A stretch of 50,000 nucleotides of DNA from assembly GCF_964340395.1 (NCBI RefSeq), contig NC_135568.1, forward strand, positions 17,676,776 to 17,726,775. The letters are read 5' to 3'. The position numbers and the translations under genes were made by a program. The number at the start of each line of letters is the position of its first letter. Position 1 is the stretch's first letter. Positions 25,835-43,079 of the stretch are shown piece after piece. The stretch comes from Glandiceps talaboti. Lineage: Eukaryota; Hemichordata; Enteropneusta; Spengelidae. Below the pieces are notes generated by a model. The model did not search any database, was not told where the DNA came from, and saw only the letters and a list, made by a program, of their open reading frames with translations.

Positions 25835-26374
25835 TGAAGTTTACTGAAACAGTCATATGTGCAAAAATGAAGTGTTTCTACTATCATAACTAGGCAATGC
25901 CCATGAGCTCGCGCAGGGTAGATTCATTTGTGACCGGTTGCCTCACGATGATTATTGTAGGTAACGCCCTCCGCGTGGAGAATGCGCATAGTAAATAGAA
26001 CGTGCATGCGTTGTCATTGCGACACAAATACATTCTTGGGTAAAACCACCAAAAACATTGCATAGTATATAGGACGTACATGCGTACTATTCATTGAGCT
26101 GCTACGCGGCCACTCTGCAGCCGCTGCACGAGCTATTAAACAAAGATTAATGAATACCCACCACCACCACAAAGGCAAAACCGTAGATCTTTGGGTCGAC
26201 ACACTTTGTTGGAATGTAAAATTCTGAACTATAGCTATTGTACATGATGTACCACTGAATTGAAAAATGAACTATATGAAACTGTATGAAAGTTGAAGCT
26301 TGCTTAATGAACATATTACCTAATCATCTAAACATCATTACTTATGCAAATTAACCAAATCATCATACACACAT

Positions 26375-26443
<69 letters not shown>

Positions 26444-27029
26444 AGCATAACATAACCTCTTACGAGAGGTAAAAATGACAATGGATTGTGTACTCATACA
26501 TAATAAGAAAATATTTGAATGTATTCTCTTGCCATTGCAGGTTGTATATGAAGATCATTGTTCACACACTGATTCTGTATGTAATCCAGATGTAACAGGT
26601 GAGGTTCATTACTCTTATGCAAATTCTTGTCTTTCTCGTACTCAATCATTTACATACTAATCATAATATTTGCGCATGAATCATATTACATGTCAACTGT
26701 CTTTTGTTGTTGCCTCAGAGGGCAGTACCACGCTGGATATAACCACGAATGACGTAACCACTTCAATTATGACCACTTTCGACATCACCACTGAGAGCCT
26801 TTCATCTTTCGAGCCTGTTGAGGGCGTTACTCCATTAATGGTGAGCAATTCCTCTCGCTGTGATGCCACCCCAAATACAACAACAGGAACTGGTACTTAT
26901 TCAACTGGTTTTCCAACATCAGCATGTGGATTTGAACCTTATGATGCTGATGCAAACGTGACTGGTGTAGGCGACTTTACGACTGCTGTGAGTTTTATTA
27001 TTCATAATCTATCTAAAGTCACAAATTGT

Positions 27030-27086
<57 letters not shown>

Positions 27087-27171
27087 TTGCCTGTCTATCT
27101 GTCCATCCATGTCTATGTATGTATGTATGTATGTATGTATGTATGTATGTATGTATGTATGTATGTATGTA

Positions 27172-27204
<33 letters not shown>

Positions 27205-28195
27205 TTACATCCGTCCATCAACCTGTCCTTCCTTCCATCCTTCCCTCCATCCGTCCGTCCGTCCGTCCATCCATCCATCCATCCATCCATCCATCCATTA
27301 TCGTCTACATATCGTTTGCATCCATCACAGGTTTGTGGCATGTGTTTGGCGGTAACAAGTCCAGAAACTGGGATCTGTTTACAAGTGACCGTCATTGATA
27401 ATTGTGGTTCCTGTGGTTCATATAATTTATTACTCAGTGAATCAGCCCATGAGAGATTAAGATTTGACAGCACATGGGAAATGCCAGCTTCTTGGACACA
27501 AACGCCATGCGAGGGTATTGGAAACATGAAATTCAAGGTACGCGGTACCATATAAACTAATATAAACTAATTATGTGTATTAAGGTTTTTGCAGAAACTC
27601 ACAATTAGAAAGCTAATTATAATGCAATCTAATCCATAATATGTACTGAATTTCATTGCCTTTGAGAATGTGTCTTCAAAACAAAATGATAACACAGACA
27701 GACGCATACGCATACACACGGACACGCAGAACGGTTTGGAAGCTAAATTTAAAGAAATGCAATTGACTGGTGTGAGGGCTGTCATTTCAGGCCAAGGTTC
27801 TTATACTCTTGGTTGCATCGATGCACATTTATAACTTTATTAAACTTTCACTATACCTGGTATAAATATGCAAATAGACAGCCTACAACAGAAAGTGATT
27901 TCCATGTATCATTGTTTTCCAGTTTGAGACAGGCAGCAATAGTGACTACTGGGCTGTACTTATAAAGGATCATAGGTACCCTATACAACAAGTCTGTGTC
28001 ATCCAATCAGATACAACCTGTGTAGTGTTGGTGAAAAATGACTATAGCAATTACTTTAAGAAGGAATGGGGCATGGGAGCTATAGGTGCTCCTTTTACAC
28101 TCAGGATAATGGCGGATAATGGTGTCATTGTTGTGTACACTATTGATGTTATTGATGATACGGTTGACTTGGTGAGCGATATACAGTTTCTGTAA
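21243..28195 (+). CDS. Secreted PAN/Apple-expansin fusion protein, five exons
   Basis: Exons 21243-21596, 26541-26598, 26719-26987, 27331-27537, 27923-28195, all GT-AG and in phase, 386 residues. Residues 1-25 form a signal peptide ending near FVDSFC. Residues 26-118 are a PAN/Apple domain with [16 protein letters not shown] and VCELN. A Thr/Ser-rich linker follows to about 200. Then comes a six-stranded DPBB domain: [17 protein letters not shown], and [10 protein letters not shown], whose Asp matches the essential expansin Asp; [11 protein letters not shown] and ASWTQTPC follow. The last exon matches the expansin CBM63 domain: [19 protein letters not shown], then NDYSNYF, keeping two of three cellulose-binding aromatic positions plus Tyr, and a VSDIQF end. 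Known expansins loosen polysaccharide networks without hydrolysis. The stop TAA overlaps a strong donor (CT|GTAAGT), so another 3' exon is possible. The 4.9-kb intron 1 makes the link of PAN exon to expansin exons the least certain step. Confidence 0.78.
21640..21715. repeat. Dispersed repeat, copy 2 (TTCGAAATATGGGTCAAAGC motif)
   Basis: Shares the GTTTATACCCTG...GTTCGAAATATGGGTCAAAGCGTTCAAAA layout with the stretch at 3020-3130. It lies in intron 1 of the PAN-expansin gene and runs directly into the fold-back element at 21768. Confidence 0.55.
21768..21922. mobile_element. Fold-back element, arms about 72 bp
   Basis: ATGTTATTCTCCAATATTTT and CATTCAGCCGGAAATACTCG are mirrored by CGTATTTTCCTTGGCTGAAC and AAATGTTGGGGAATAACAT. 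Only about 12 bp separate the arms. Non-coding, in intron 1 of the PAN-expansin gene. Confidence 0.7.
22948..23074. repeat. (TGTC)n microsatellite
   Basis: Two TCTG/TGTC blocks separated by a short TG-rich interruption, about 125 bp, in intron 1 of the PAN-expansin gene. Confidence 0.95.
23970..24346. mobile_element. Inverted-repeat MITE, AGGCC-end family, copy 2
   Basis: Begins TAGGCCTAATAAAAAATGTG then CGGTTCCG. Ends CCGGAACCGAACAATTTTTT followed by AGGCCTTA, an imperfect terminal inverted repeat of about 30 bp. The inner end part (GGGTGGGAGG..AACTAGGTGGGG) is the reverse complement of the sequence at 43415-43455. The 105-codon frame across it is probably spurious. Confidence 0.7.
24459..24614. 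repeat. Tandem duplication, two units of about 78 bp
   Basis: AACTGATACAAAAATAACA...TTTCACGCGATGATTTT..ATCAGTTTGTTCATGTCTGAGGA occurs twice, differing by a few bases. Local duplication in intron 1 of the PAN-expansin gene. Confidence 0.9.
25143..25532. repeat. Minisatellite, about 11 units of 33-35 bp
   Basis: Unit core is CGCTCTCAATGACTGGGCG followed by TTCAAAGCAATTTC. Two length classes (33 bp with ACAGAG/ATAGAG, 35 bp with ACTGGGCG) are mixed. Units 1-5 begin GCGCTC and units 7-10 CCGCTC, so the array grew by local block duplication. Intronic. Confidence 0.95.
25597..25639 (+). ncRNA. Degenerate hammerhead ribozyme
   Basis: CTGATGA at 25602-25608, a three-pair stem II (CGC/GCG), then TAAAA where the core needs GAA. 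The stem III-like ACT/AGT pair and TACAAC follow. Stem I retains only three pairs. The G12 position is A, so self-cleavage is expected to be lost. It is a decayed relative of the copy at 31939. Confidence 0.6.
25668..25835. repeat. (TA)n - 60-bp module - (TA)n
   Basis: Two TA arrays flank AACTTGGTGAGTATCAATCT...GACAGTGCTCTATACCGCAG...GAGCGTAAAAC. The same module, next to TA arrays, recurs at 32092-32217. Together with the hammerhead relic at 25597 this forms one repeat family. Confidence 0.85.
26374..26443. repeat. (GACA)n microsatellite
   Basis: About 17 perfect GACA units, 100 bp upstream of the second PAN-expansin exon. Confidence 0.95.
27030..27300. repeat. Compound TGTC / TATG / TGTC / TCCA-TCCG array inside an expansin intron
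   Basis: It fills most of the 343-bp intron between exons 26719-26987 and 27331-27537. The acceptor (CATCACAG) lies about 30 bp after the last ATCC unit. Length change here would alter intron size directly. Confidence 0.95.
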
Positions 28196-28685
28196 GTTGA
28201 CATAGTGAAAATTGTCAGAGAACGTGAACGCTATCCGTCACATAATGGATGGACGTCTAAAGCAAAAGCAATCTTAAGCCTTTCGATTATCATTCCTACA
28301 CGCATTTAATATCAGAATGCAAACTTGTGAGGTACCATATGCATGTTATATCCTAAAATTTGTGATTTTCAATGATTCTCAAAATGACTATACATTAATC
28401 AGTTATACATGTCACGTGTACTTTGTTATCATTAATGTACTTTCTAACTTAGATGAAATTAAGGCTTATACATTCTTAAGGTACTCTTACCTTACCGAAT
28501 ATCATATACCATATCTGACCACGTTTAAGCCAAGGGACCTAAGCTTGGTGTTGGTAAAGTCAAGGAAAACATATGCAAGGCCTAAACATTGTCGCGTTTG
28601 AATGATAGAGAAGGTGGGCAGTTAAAGAGACTAATTGCTAACAGATAATGCAATGTGGTTGGTGATTAATATTTACCTGCAATGT

Positions 28686-28777
28686 TGACACACACACACA
28701 CACACGCACGCACGCACGCACGCACGCACACACGCACACACACGCATGCACGCACGCACGCACGCACGCAGGCAGGC

Positions 28778-28808
<31 letters not shown>
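28686..28808. repeat. (CA)n / (GCAC)n / (GACA)n array
   Basis: CA and CGCA units passing to GGCA then GACA, between the PAN-expansin and transporter genes. Confidence 0.95.
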
Positions 28809-28989
28809 AACGCGCGTGTATTTCCACCGCATTGCTTTTGCAAAATACCTTTATTATTCACCTCTGAAAAGCTTAGACTCGAATATATCAGTTAAGAAGT
28901 ATTCAAACATTTGTTTACAGGCTAAAGTGTTATCTTCTGGTACATAAACCTTTATGATGCCCAGCAAATAAATTAGACAAAACAATTCT

Positions 28990-29066
28990 ATGTTTGTTTG
29001 TTTGTATGTATGTATGTATGTATGTATGTATGTATGTATGTATGTATGTATGTATGTATGTATGTA

Positions 29067-29099
<33 letters not shown>

Positions 29100-29147
29100 A
29101 TGTATGTATGTATGTATGTATGTATGTATGTATGTATGTACGTACGT
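28990..29147. repeat. (TATG)n array with TG interruption
   Basis: TTTG, then about 36 TATG units broken once by (TG)n, ending in TACG units and a short ATTT run at about 29160-29176. Intergenic. Confidence 0.95.
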
Positions 29148-29931
29148 ACGCACGTGCATTATTTATTTATTTATTTAACACAGAAATTCACCAAAGATAA
29201 CAACCAGTAAAATACTAGTCATATTAAGAACCTAGGAAATTGCAAACGTTCTCCAGCAATTCAGGGAAACGCCTAGAACCAAGTATCTTCATTAAATGAC
29301 ATATTTAATGGCCTAATTATAAGATCATAAAGTACTACCCTTTGGGAAATAATCCTTCATCATGTGACTTCTTCAACCACAGACACTGAAACCAGTATGT
29401 AGAGTCTGTCATCATATATGAAATAGTTAACATGAGAACGACCTTGATTTAGCATTTGAAAGAAAAAAACACCAAATAACATATAACAATGCAATATTAA
29501 GTATGACGCGTCAACACAAGAGGATAATACACTCTAATGAATGAGACAACCCATTATTGGTGTCAGTACAAAAACCTGTACTCTCTGTGCTTCGCTAATG
29601 AACTTACGCAATTATCACATCTGGTACATCAGATGCAGTAGAAGTCTTTTCAAAATCGATACAACACGAACTCGTCCATTATCTTGCCAAATGTATTTAC
29701 TTACTCACTCATGACTGATGCGCTCATTTGCGTATGTAATAAATCACACTGGTTCCGGATACCTTGGGTACAATCCCCTATAATTGTTATACAGTTATCA
29801 GTTCGTTATTTTGAATCTTCTAGAATCATTATTCATAAACGTTCCTTCGGTGAATAGTTCCTCAGGGGGTTCATTGACGAACATTCCCTCAAGACAAAAT
29901 AGTGAAGTTTCAATATGTTGCTTTAAGAATT

Positions 29932-31052
29932 ATGGTAGAAGGCGATGACGCAAATGGCTTGCTTGCGAAGAATTCTTCCAGAAATGACAGTTGTCAAGGT
30001 TCAAGGTTTTCTTCGTTAACAGCTGAACATAACATATGGTGTGTAACAATGCTAGGAGTTCTCCTCGCTTTATTAAGTGGAATTTTACATGGAGTGACAA
30101 GCCTCTTGTACAGCATCATTTTACAGGATGAAATCCATCCATTTCAACTAGCGTTCATCGTCACTTTATCCAATTTTCTTGTTATACTGTTCATCACTAT
30201 AGACTCTGGTCGAAGAGTAAAACCTGTCTGCAGCAACACCAAACAGACTAATATTCTATTGCTTGGTTTGGGAATAGCGGCCACTTTTAACACCATTCCC
30301 AATAATGTGTTCCTTCTTTACTTTCCCATAGGTAACGTTTCGGCCATTACACTAACACTAATACCAGTGCTATGCGCAATAGGTGGTTCACTTTTTCTTC
30401 ACGAAAAACCCATCATCGTTGAAGCAATTGATTCGATTACTAACGTCACTGGAATTATAGTATTGATGTTCCCATCGTTTAGAGCCCATTATATAGACCA
30501 GTCTACGAACAGGCAAGGAGATACAAGTCTAACGTTGGCGGAAGAAGTCATTGGTCATGTCTGTGCTCTTGTTACTGCCATCGGTCTTTAGCTATGCTTC
30601 TCATTTCCCGACGACTGGGTGATGACGTATCTGTACACACAAAGATGTTTTACATGAGAGTCTGTATTTTTCCTATCGCTTTAATACTGACGGTGGCGAT
30701 CGAACAGCCAGTGTGGGGAATAAGTGGGGAAACTGCCTTGATCCTCAGTTTGAGTTGCTTTACATCACTGCTCGCTAAATATTCCAATATAGGCAGTTTA
30801 CATTTTGAACGCGTTGTCGTTGTATCCATCGTTCAACTGGTTGTTTTTCCCACAGCTTTTCTGTTGCAGTATTTTGTGAATTGTCTACCCCCAGCACCAC
30901 TAGAGATAGCAGGTGCTACATTGATAATGTTTGGTTGTATCATCATGACACTTCACGCGGGATGGGATGGATGCAATTGCAAGTTAAAAGAAAATGGATC
31001 GGTCTCAGACATGTACCCATCACTCTGTGGTTACCATAATGCAGATGATTAA
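29932..31052 (+). pseudogene. EamA/SLC35G-type membrane transporter, intronless, one frameshift
   Basis: ATG at 29932 opens a 219-codon frame ending at TAG 30589-30591. The protein continues in another frame from about 30588 to the stop ending at 31052; together about 370 residues, the length of SLC35G proteins. Alternating hydrophobic helices of the drug/metabolite transporter fold are visible: LLALLSGILHGVTSLLYSII, LAFIVTLSNFLVILFITI, a GNVSAITLTLIPVLCAIG helix followed by FLHEKP, then after the break ALILSLSCFTSLLAKYSN and LEIAGATLIMFGCIIM. Both halves match repeats of the family. The break is at a CTTTA run in GCCATCGGTCTTTAGC. Loss of one T would explain it, so an assembly error, a polymorphism or a young pseudogene are all possible. 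Substrate of this family is poorly known. Confidence 0.75.
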
Positions 31053-31869
31053 ACACAAAAAACATGTCTATACTGATAAGAGGTGATATATAACCTTGCC
31101 ATGCCTTTAATTGTATTGTTATGGAGACATTTACATATTTCAGAAAATATATATATTTCTAATTTTATCGTAAGTAGGCCTACGTGTGTCTGCAGGCGAG
31201 TTATCTTCTCAGCATACCGAGCAGTCAACAGTTTTGATTATGAAATACGAATGGCAGATGTCGACACGAGTACCTTCACATTGTATTGATATTAACGAAT
31301 ATACCATGAACTAATCAAGTCATCTACCGGCGTGGCGATCATTTTGCAGCTTGTTGCGTAACAAAGGCTGATACAAAGGAAACCTCTCTTGTTGTCTTTA
31401 TATAGCATGACCAGCTAAAATAGATATAAATATAAATACGTATGCACCTTTGTAATATGCAAAGAAATACGAGCGCATAGGGTTTAAATAACAGGGCAAC
31501 CCAGTAGTTCGACTGGTAGAGTATTATAGTCTTATTTTAATACGTCACTCGTCAATATGTTCAGATCTTTTCTAAATAATATGTTTATTTAATGTGGGTA
31601 TTTATTTAATCTTTTCTAAATAGTGTGGGTATTTACCAGTTTACCTTGCCTTATTTTCTTTATGTTTTCAGTTTGCTAGAACATTGCCTCTAATTGATAC
31701 CATATCCCAGGTCAAAATGTTTAGCTTTTTTTATTTTTCTGTATATTTTTGGTAAGTTCCAAACATAGCATCCATATATAAATAAACAGCTTTACGAGGC
31801 CAATTGCCAAAATACGTTATTATTGTTGAAAAGATCATTGATTTAAAAGTCAGATTTATGGTAATTCAG

Positions 31870-31870
<1 letters not shown>
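31053..31870. other. No gene seen downstream of the transporter
   Basis: AT-rich unique sequence with AATAAA-like motifs (for example near 31781). No splice-flanked exon or RNA gene recognised. Confidence 0.5.

Positions 31871-31875
<5 letters not shown>

Positions 31876-31937
<62 letters not shown>
31876..31937. repeat. (TA)n microsatellite before the hammerhead
   Basis: About 30 TA units running directly into the 5' strand of hammerhead stem I. A second (TA)n run lies at about 32018-32091. Confidence 0.95.
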
Positions 31938-31938
<1 letters not shown>

Positions 31939-31939
<1 letters not shown>

Positions 31940-31981
31940 TTGTCTGATGAACGCATTGAGCGTGAAACTCGGAGTTACAAC
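31939..31981 (+). ncRNA. Hammerhead ribozyme, complete core
   Basis: All conserved parts are present in order. Stem I is GTTGT (31939-31943) with ACAAC (31977-31981). The core CTGATGA is at 31944-31950. Stem II is ACGC (31951-31954) with GCGT (31960-31963) around loop ATTGA. GAA is at 31964-31966. A minimal stem III, ACT (31967-31969) with AGT (31973-31975), closes loop CGG. Position 17 is T at 31976, so cleavage is predicted between 31976 and 31977. Short stem III forms are known from retroelement-associated hammerheads (Penelope-like elements, retrozymes) and often act as dimers. Confidence 0.75.
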
Positions 31982-32013
31982 TTAGCACCTCAAGTTCCAA
32001 CCAACTCACTTTG

Positions 32014-32091
<78 letters not shown>

Positions 32092-32092
<1 letters not shown>

Positions 32093-32217
32093 CTCGGTGA
32101 GTATCAATCTGCTAAGACAGTGCTCTATACCGCAGTGGCAGAGCGTAATAGTTTTGGTATAGAGCACTGTCACTGCGGTATAGAGCACTGTCTTAGCAGA
32201 TTGATACTCACCGAGTT
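32092..32217. repeat. Near-perfect palindrome, about 50-bp arms
   Basis: AACTCGGTGAGTATCAATCT...CTCTATACCGCAGTG is mirrored by CACTGCGGTATAGAG...AGATTGATACTCACCGAGTT around GCAGAGCGTAATAGTTTTGG. Read on the minus strand, the single module at 25722-25785 has a tRNA-like GGTATAGAGCACTGTCTTAG stretch, so the module may be tRNA-derived; this is weak. Confidence 0.8.
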
Positions 32218-33119
32218 ACATACGCTCCTCCTCCAAGTCGAGCACTCTACTCAACCAGCTACCAGACCCAGAATGGAACAGCCACGAGACTACCAAAACT
32301 ATATATATATATCAGAACGTTATATCATAATTCTTATAACTTACCACTCAACGATTTCCGTAGACAGTACTCTATAAAGATAGAGTTACCGTCCTTTCAA
32401 AACTAAGGAAAAGAATGAAACAAGCCCAAGTACTTGTTCATTTACTGAACAATTGTGTCATGTCTCGCGTGACTTGTATTAATTGAGCACGACCTACATA
32501 ACAAACGAGCATATGGTATAACTTCGGTGAAGCTTGTTGATCCCGGATGTTGGCGATAGATAATAATATGACAAACCCGATTCAAGCTTAATGTGGCACA
32601 GAGGAGGCCGGGTAAAATACGACCCTCCACGAAAATTAAACGCCAGGACACCGCAGCTACCACATTGAAAGTTTTAAAAGAATTAATTCATTATTTCAAA
32701 TACTACCACGTTAGCAGTGAGTTTGTGTGCAGGTACTGCATTATTAACCTGTGTTTTGATCTCATTGGCTGAGCTGAAGGCCAGAACGTTAACTTCCAAA
32801 CACTAGATGGGCACACTCCGGACAGTGTCGAGACCGAAGTCACCTTGTCCATAATATGTTACCCGACTGTTTCTGTTTTACTCCAATGAGACCAACTTAT
32901 CTCTTCACATCATAACTTACAATTACTTCTCTACATGCTTCTTAGCATCGATATGACTGAATATGGTCTGATGTCGTACCTAACCCTGACCTTAACCCTA
33001 ACCAATGTCACAGTGGCAGCAGTGGGATGTAGGACCGGTAACAGTGGTAAGATACCAATTGCAAAATCACAAAATAATACAAAGTTAGGCGATACAATGA
33101 GCCAAATTAAAATACAATC

Positions 33120-33245
33120 AGTCAATATAAAATTTGACCCTCTCGTATCCCATTTTCTCAAATATGACCCTCCCCATGTACCGATTTTTAAAAAGTGATG
33201 CCACTCCTAATCCCACCCCATCTTGTTATTACTGAAGGCTCCATT
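33120..33245. repeat. Dispersed repeat (GACCCTC motif), related to 48725-48835
   Basis: TTTGACCCTCTCGTATCCCA...TATGACCCTCCCCATG...CCCACCCCATC..GGCTCC reads, on the other strand, like the stretch at 48728-48820 (GAGCCTCC..GAGGGTCATGTTTTACAAA..GGGGAGGGCAGTATTTTAG). Class unknown, diverged. Confidence 0.4.
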
Positions 33246-35187
33246 TCACTTATCCCTCTGTGTTTTAGAATTACGTTTTGGTGTAAAGATATTAAATCAT
33301 AAGTTGACATAGATCTTAGCTTTCTTTGATGAGAACTGGATTGTTCGTAACTTATCATATCTGTCGTGCTTACTTGTTCATGTATAAGCTTATGGTTACT
33401 ATTGTTCAGTTGTGCTGTAGGAATATTTTTAATTCGGAAAATACAGCTCGTCACTTCGCCAACCTATTGAAATTTACTGCTATCGATCTACACTTTTGGT
33501 TGAATATATACGATTTTCAAATCCAAGGTTGAAAAATTCTATGGTAATTAACGCCAAATGTATAAATCTGTATTATTCATTGTATTGTTCTTTGCCTTGT
33601 TTTCTCGAAGTAGTAGTAGTCCGTCTTTGACGTCAAATTGCCCCTAACGGTTTGCTATAGGGCATCATCTGATAATATATACGGTTGTGAATTATATTTA
33701 ATACAGAAACATTATTTGTTATTCCTTGTTCAACATGTCCAATTCGTATTTAGGTTACTTTAGTGGTTATACGTTTTGGTCTGCAAGGAAACTAATTGAT
33801 GAGTATAGTAACAGTTGAATTATTTAGGAATGTAAGAGAATACATATTACTCTATAAATTGAAGATAGTAGAATGGCCATGTGTTTACCGTGTCACATTG
33901 TCGAATTTCACTTGAAGTGTGGTATCTCATGAGCGACCTCATTTTCACCCTGAAAATATTATACATTCTCATCCTTTATTACGGTAAGAACTATTGTTAC
34001 CCTTTTCGTACACTAACACAACGTGGACTGTCGACCGGGAACAAATTGATTCGTCCCTTTCACATCAGACTTACTTGTATTTGGACCCGTGGTCAACACT
34101 GTTGCTCGTAGACTAATACCTGGTCAATAATGAAAACTGCATTGATCTCTACAAGGGGCAACATGTTTGCCCTGTTTAAGTATTTCTACGTCCCATTCGT
34201 CTGTTATAAATAGTTCATGTGTTAAGAACTGATAACCAGGGTTAATTTTTTTTTTCGTGTGAGTCAGATAGACTACCAAGGTGCTTTTAATATTTTTGCT
34301 CACTGCGCGACAACAGCTATTGTATCAAACGAAACAAAACTGGATCTCATGAAATAATACGGTGTTCAGAGATAGCTCGCAGAAAATCTATACATTTTAA
34401 TCTCAAATCATATACATTATTGTATTCATTCATCAGTATCAACCGAGTGATAAAAGGAATGGATACCTTGTGAATTCACTATGTTTAACAAAAACTATAT
34501 ATGTACGTTAAGATATGTTGGTTTTATTCACTTTCACTTATCAACTTGTGATTCAGCATACGTTCGACTATAGATTCGAAATTTGTTTGACTTTAGACTT
34601 GGGTCTATTGCTACGTTTGTTGTTACATTACATTGTGCAGAGAATAAAGTGACATTGACTGTGAAACAGACCAGTGAATTCTTTGTATGTGTGTAGTGAG
34701 AACGCATTGACGAGGACTCCACACCAGTAGCTTACACATAGTACAGACTTATTCAAATCGATAGCTGTTAGCTGACTTAAGAATCGATTACTCCCCTGAA
34801 ATCTAATTGCAATTGTGGAACAATGCAAGCAGTCAAAAATACGTTTAAGGGAATTATCTTAGCAAGTCCCAAACGTCACTTCCGCCTACGGGTCGGTGTT
34901 AACTCCGTACTGATAATTGAAAGTGGATTAAACCAACACAGTTGGCATCATGTAGCATCCAAGTGAATGCACGCAGTATCCTTTCCGTTATCAAAAATAA
35001 GAATATTCATTTTTTGTCAAGAAATTGATTGTAAATACGCTTATCCATTTTTTTTCTAAATGTAGTGAAGAATATGGTATTAAAACAATGGTAAAAATCA
35101 TATATTTTGTTACATTTAAAGCCACATGATTATCGCTCTTTTCACAGATGTATAGGCAGGGTTTTAGATTTGAGATGACAGGTTTGG
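33246..35187. other. No gene seen
   Basis: Unique AT-rich sequence between the repeat block and the 3' end of the first carboxypeptidase gene. Only short frames without splice-flanked family similarity. The 3' UTR of the carboxypeptidase gene should occupy the right-hand part. Confidence 0.5.
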
Positions 35188-42026
<6,839 letters not shown>

Positions 42027-42175
42027 CTTCTACAAACAACCGATGTGTTACCTGTAGAGAAAAACGAATAACAATTATGGTCGATTTATAAAGATAAACT
42101 TATTTAAACAATAATTTCGCAAGTGTCTCATCAATGATGAGAAATAACAATTTTAAGCTATATGTGTGTTTTATG

Positions 42176-42245
42176 CATACATACATACATACATACATAC
42201 ATACATACATACATACATACATACATACACACACATACATACATA
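42176..42245. repeat. (CATA)n microsatellite
   Basis: About 17 CATA units, upstream of the carboxypeptidase start codon. Confidence 0.95.
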
Positions 42246-43079
42246 ACTCATTCATTTACTGAACGATTGAATAAAATACGTCGTAGGCGGAGCGCCACCA
42301 ACGGCTAATGTTCGTTGAAAAAACTCTCAACAGTTTCAATGTCATGACGACCTGAGTAGCGTTATAAAGCACGTGACTTGCAGTATTCATCTTGCTGTAT
42401 TATCCATTATATAATAAATCGTACCCATAATGTTCTCGTTAAGTTAGCTTTATCAGAGGATTTGGAAATGATGCCCAATGTATAAGTACACTTTAATGTT
42501 TACCATTAACCAAAATGTGTCACGATGTGCTCGGCAGAGACAAAGAGTCTTATTAGATAACATATTGCAGATAGTGATGCCAACATATCAGTGCCCTTCA
42601 TGATGATTGACAACTCGTCAGTGTGTGTCGTTCTTGACATATGGAGTGCTCTACTCGTGTTAAGTTTTATCTCTTGCAAAATTTGACCCAATTGATATGA
42701 TTATTTTTATGTTCTGCCTGTACTTGTAGTTATTCACCTGAACTTATGTTTTACCAGCTTCATTGTAATAAATCCTGTTTACGTTCTCGTTGTCACGTGA
42801 CCACTTTAAGCCCATGAACGAGTCTACAATTTGTACATAGTTTGCAACAAATTTTTGATATTAAATGAACGTTTGAATTAGTTGCATTTAATTAATTAAA
42901 CGTTACATGTATGACACTATTTAGGTGATAATAGAAGTTCTTAAGTTTGTCTAATGATTATTTTATCTTTATCTGGTATGTTGATAACATTTAGTGCATT
43001 GTAGGAGCAAACGTACAGTTGGAATGGCCTGTATTGACACTGTTTGAAACAGTATTTTTCATGGCTCAGTGTTTTCAGT

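Larger units (their letters stand above)
31876..32325 (+). mobile_element. Hammerhead-bearing (TA)n-flanked repeat element
   Basis: Order: (TA)n, hammerhead, about 35 bp ending CTCACTTTGAT, (TA)n, palindrome 32092-32217, then CTCCTCCTCCAAGTCGAGCA...GACTACCAAAACTATATATA. The terminal ACTACCAAAACTATATATA is also found after the degenerate hammerhead at about 25660, so both are members of one family. It resembles a retrozyme or a Penelope-like fragment. No coding sequence is visible. Confidence 0.55.

Noticed and set aside
31495-31530. Possible tRNA-like stretch (GTTCGACTGGTAGAG)
   Set aside because: No acceptor stem or complete cloverleaf could be drawn.
32984-33004. Telomere-like CCCTAA/CCTTAACCCTAACC stretch
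   Set aside because: Only about three imperfect units; too short to call an interstitial telomere.
32935-33198. Plus-strand frame with Thr-Leu repeats
   Set aside because: Overlaps degenerate CCTAACC repeats and a dispersed repeat; no domain.
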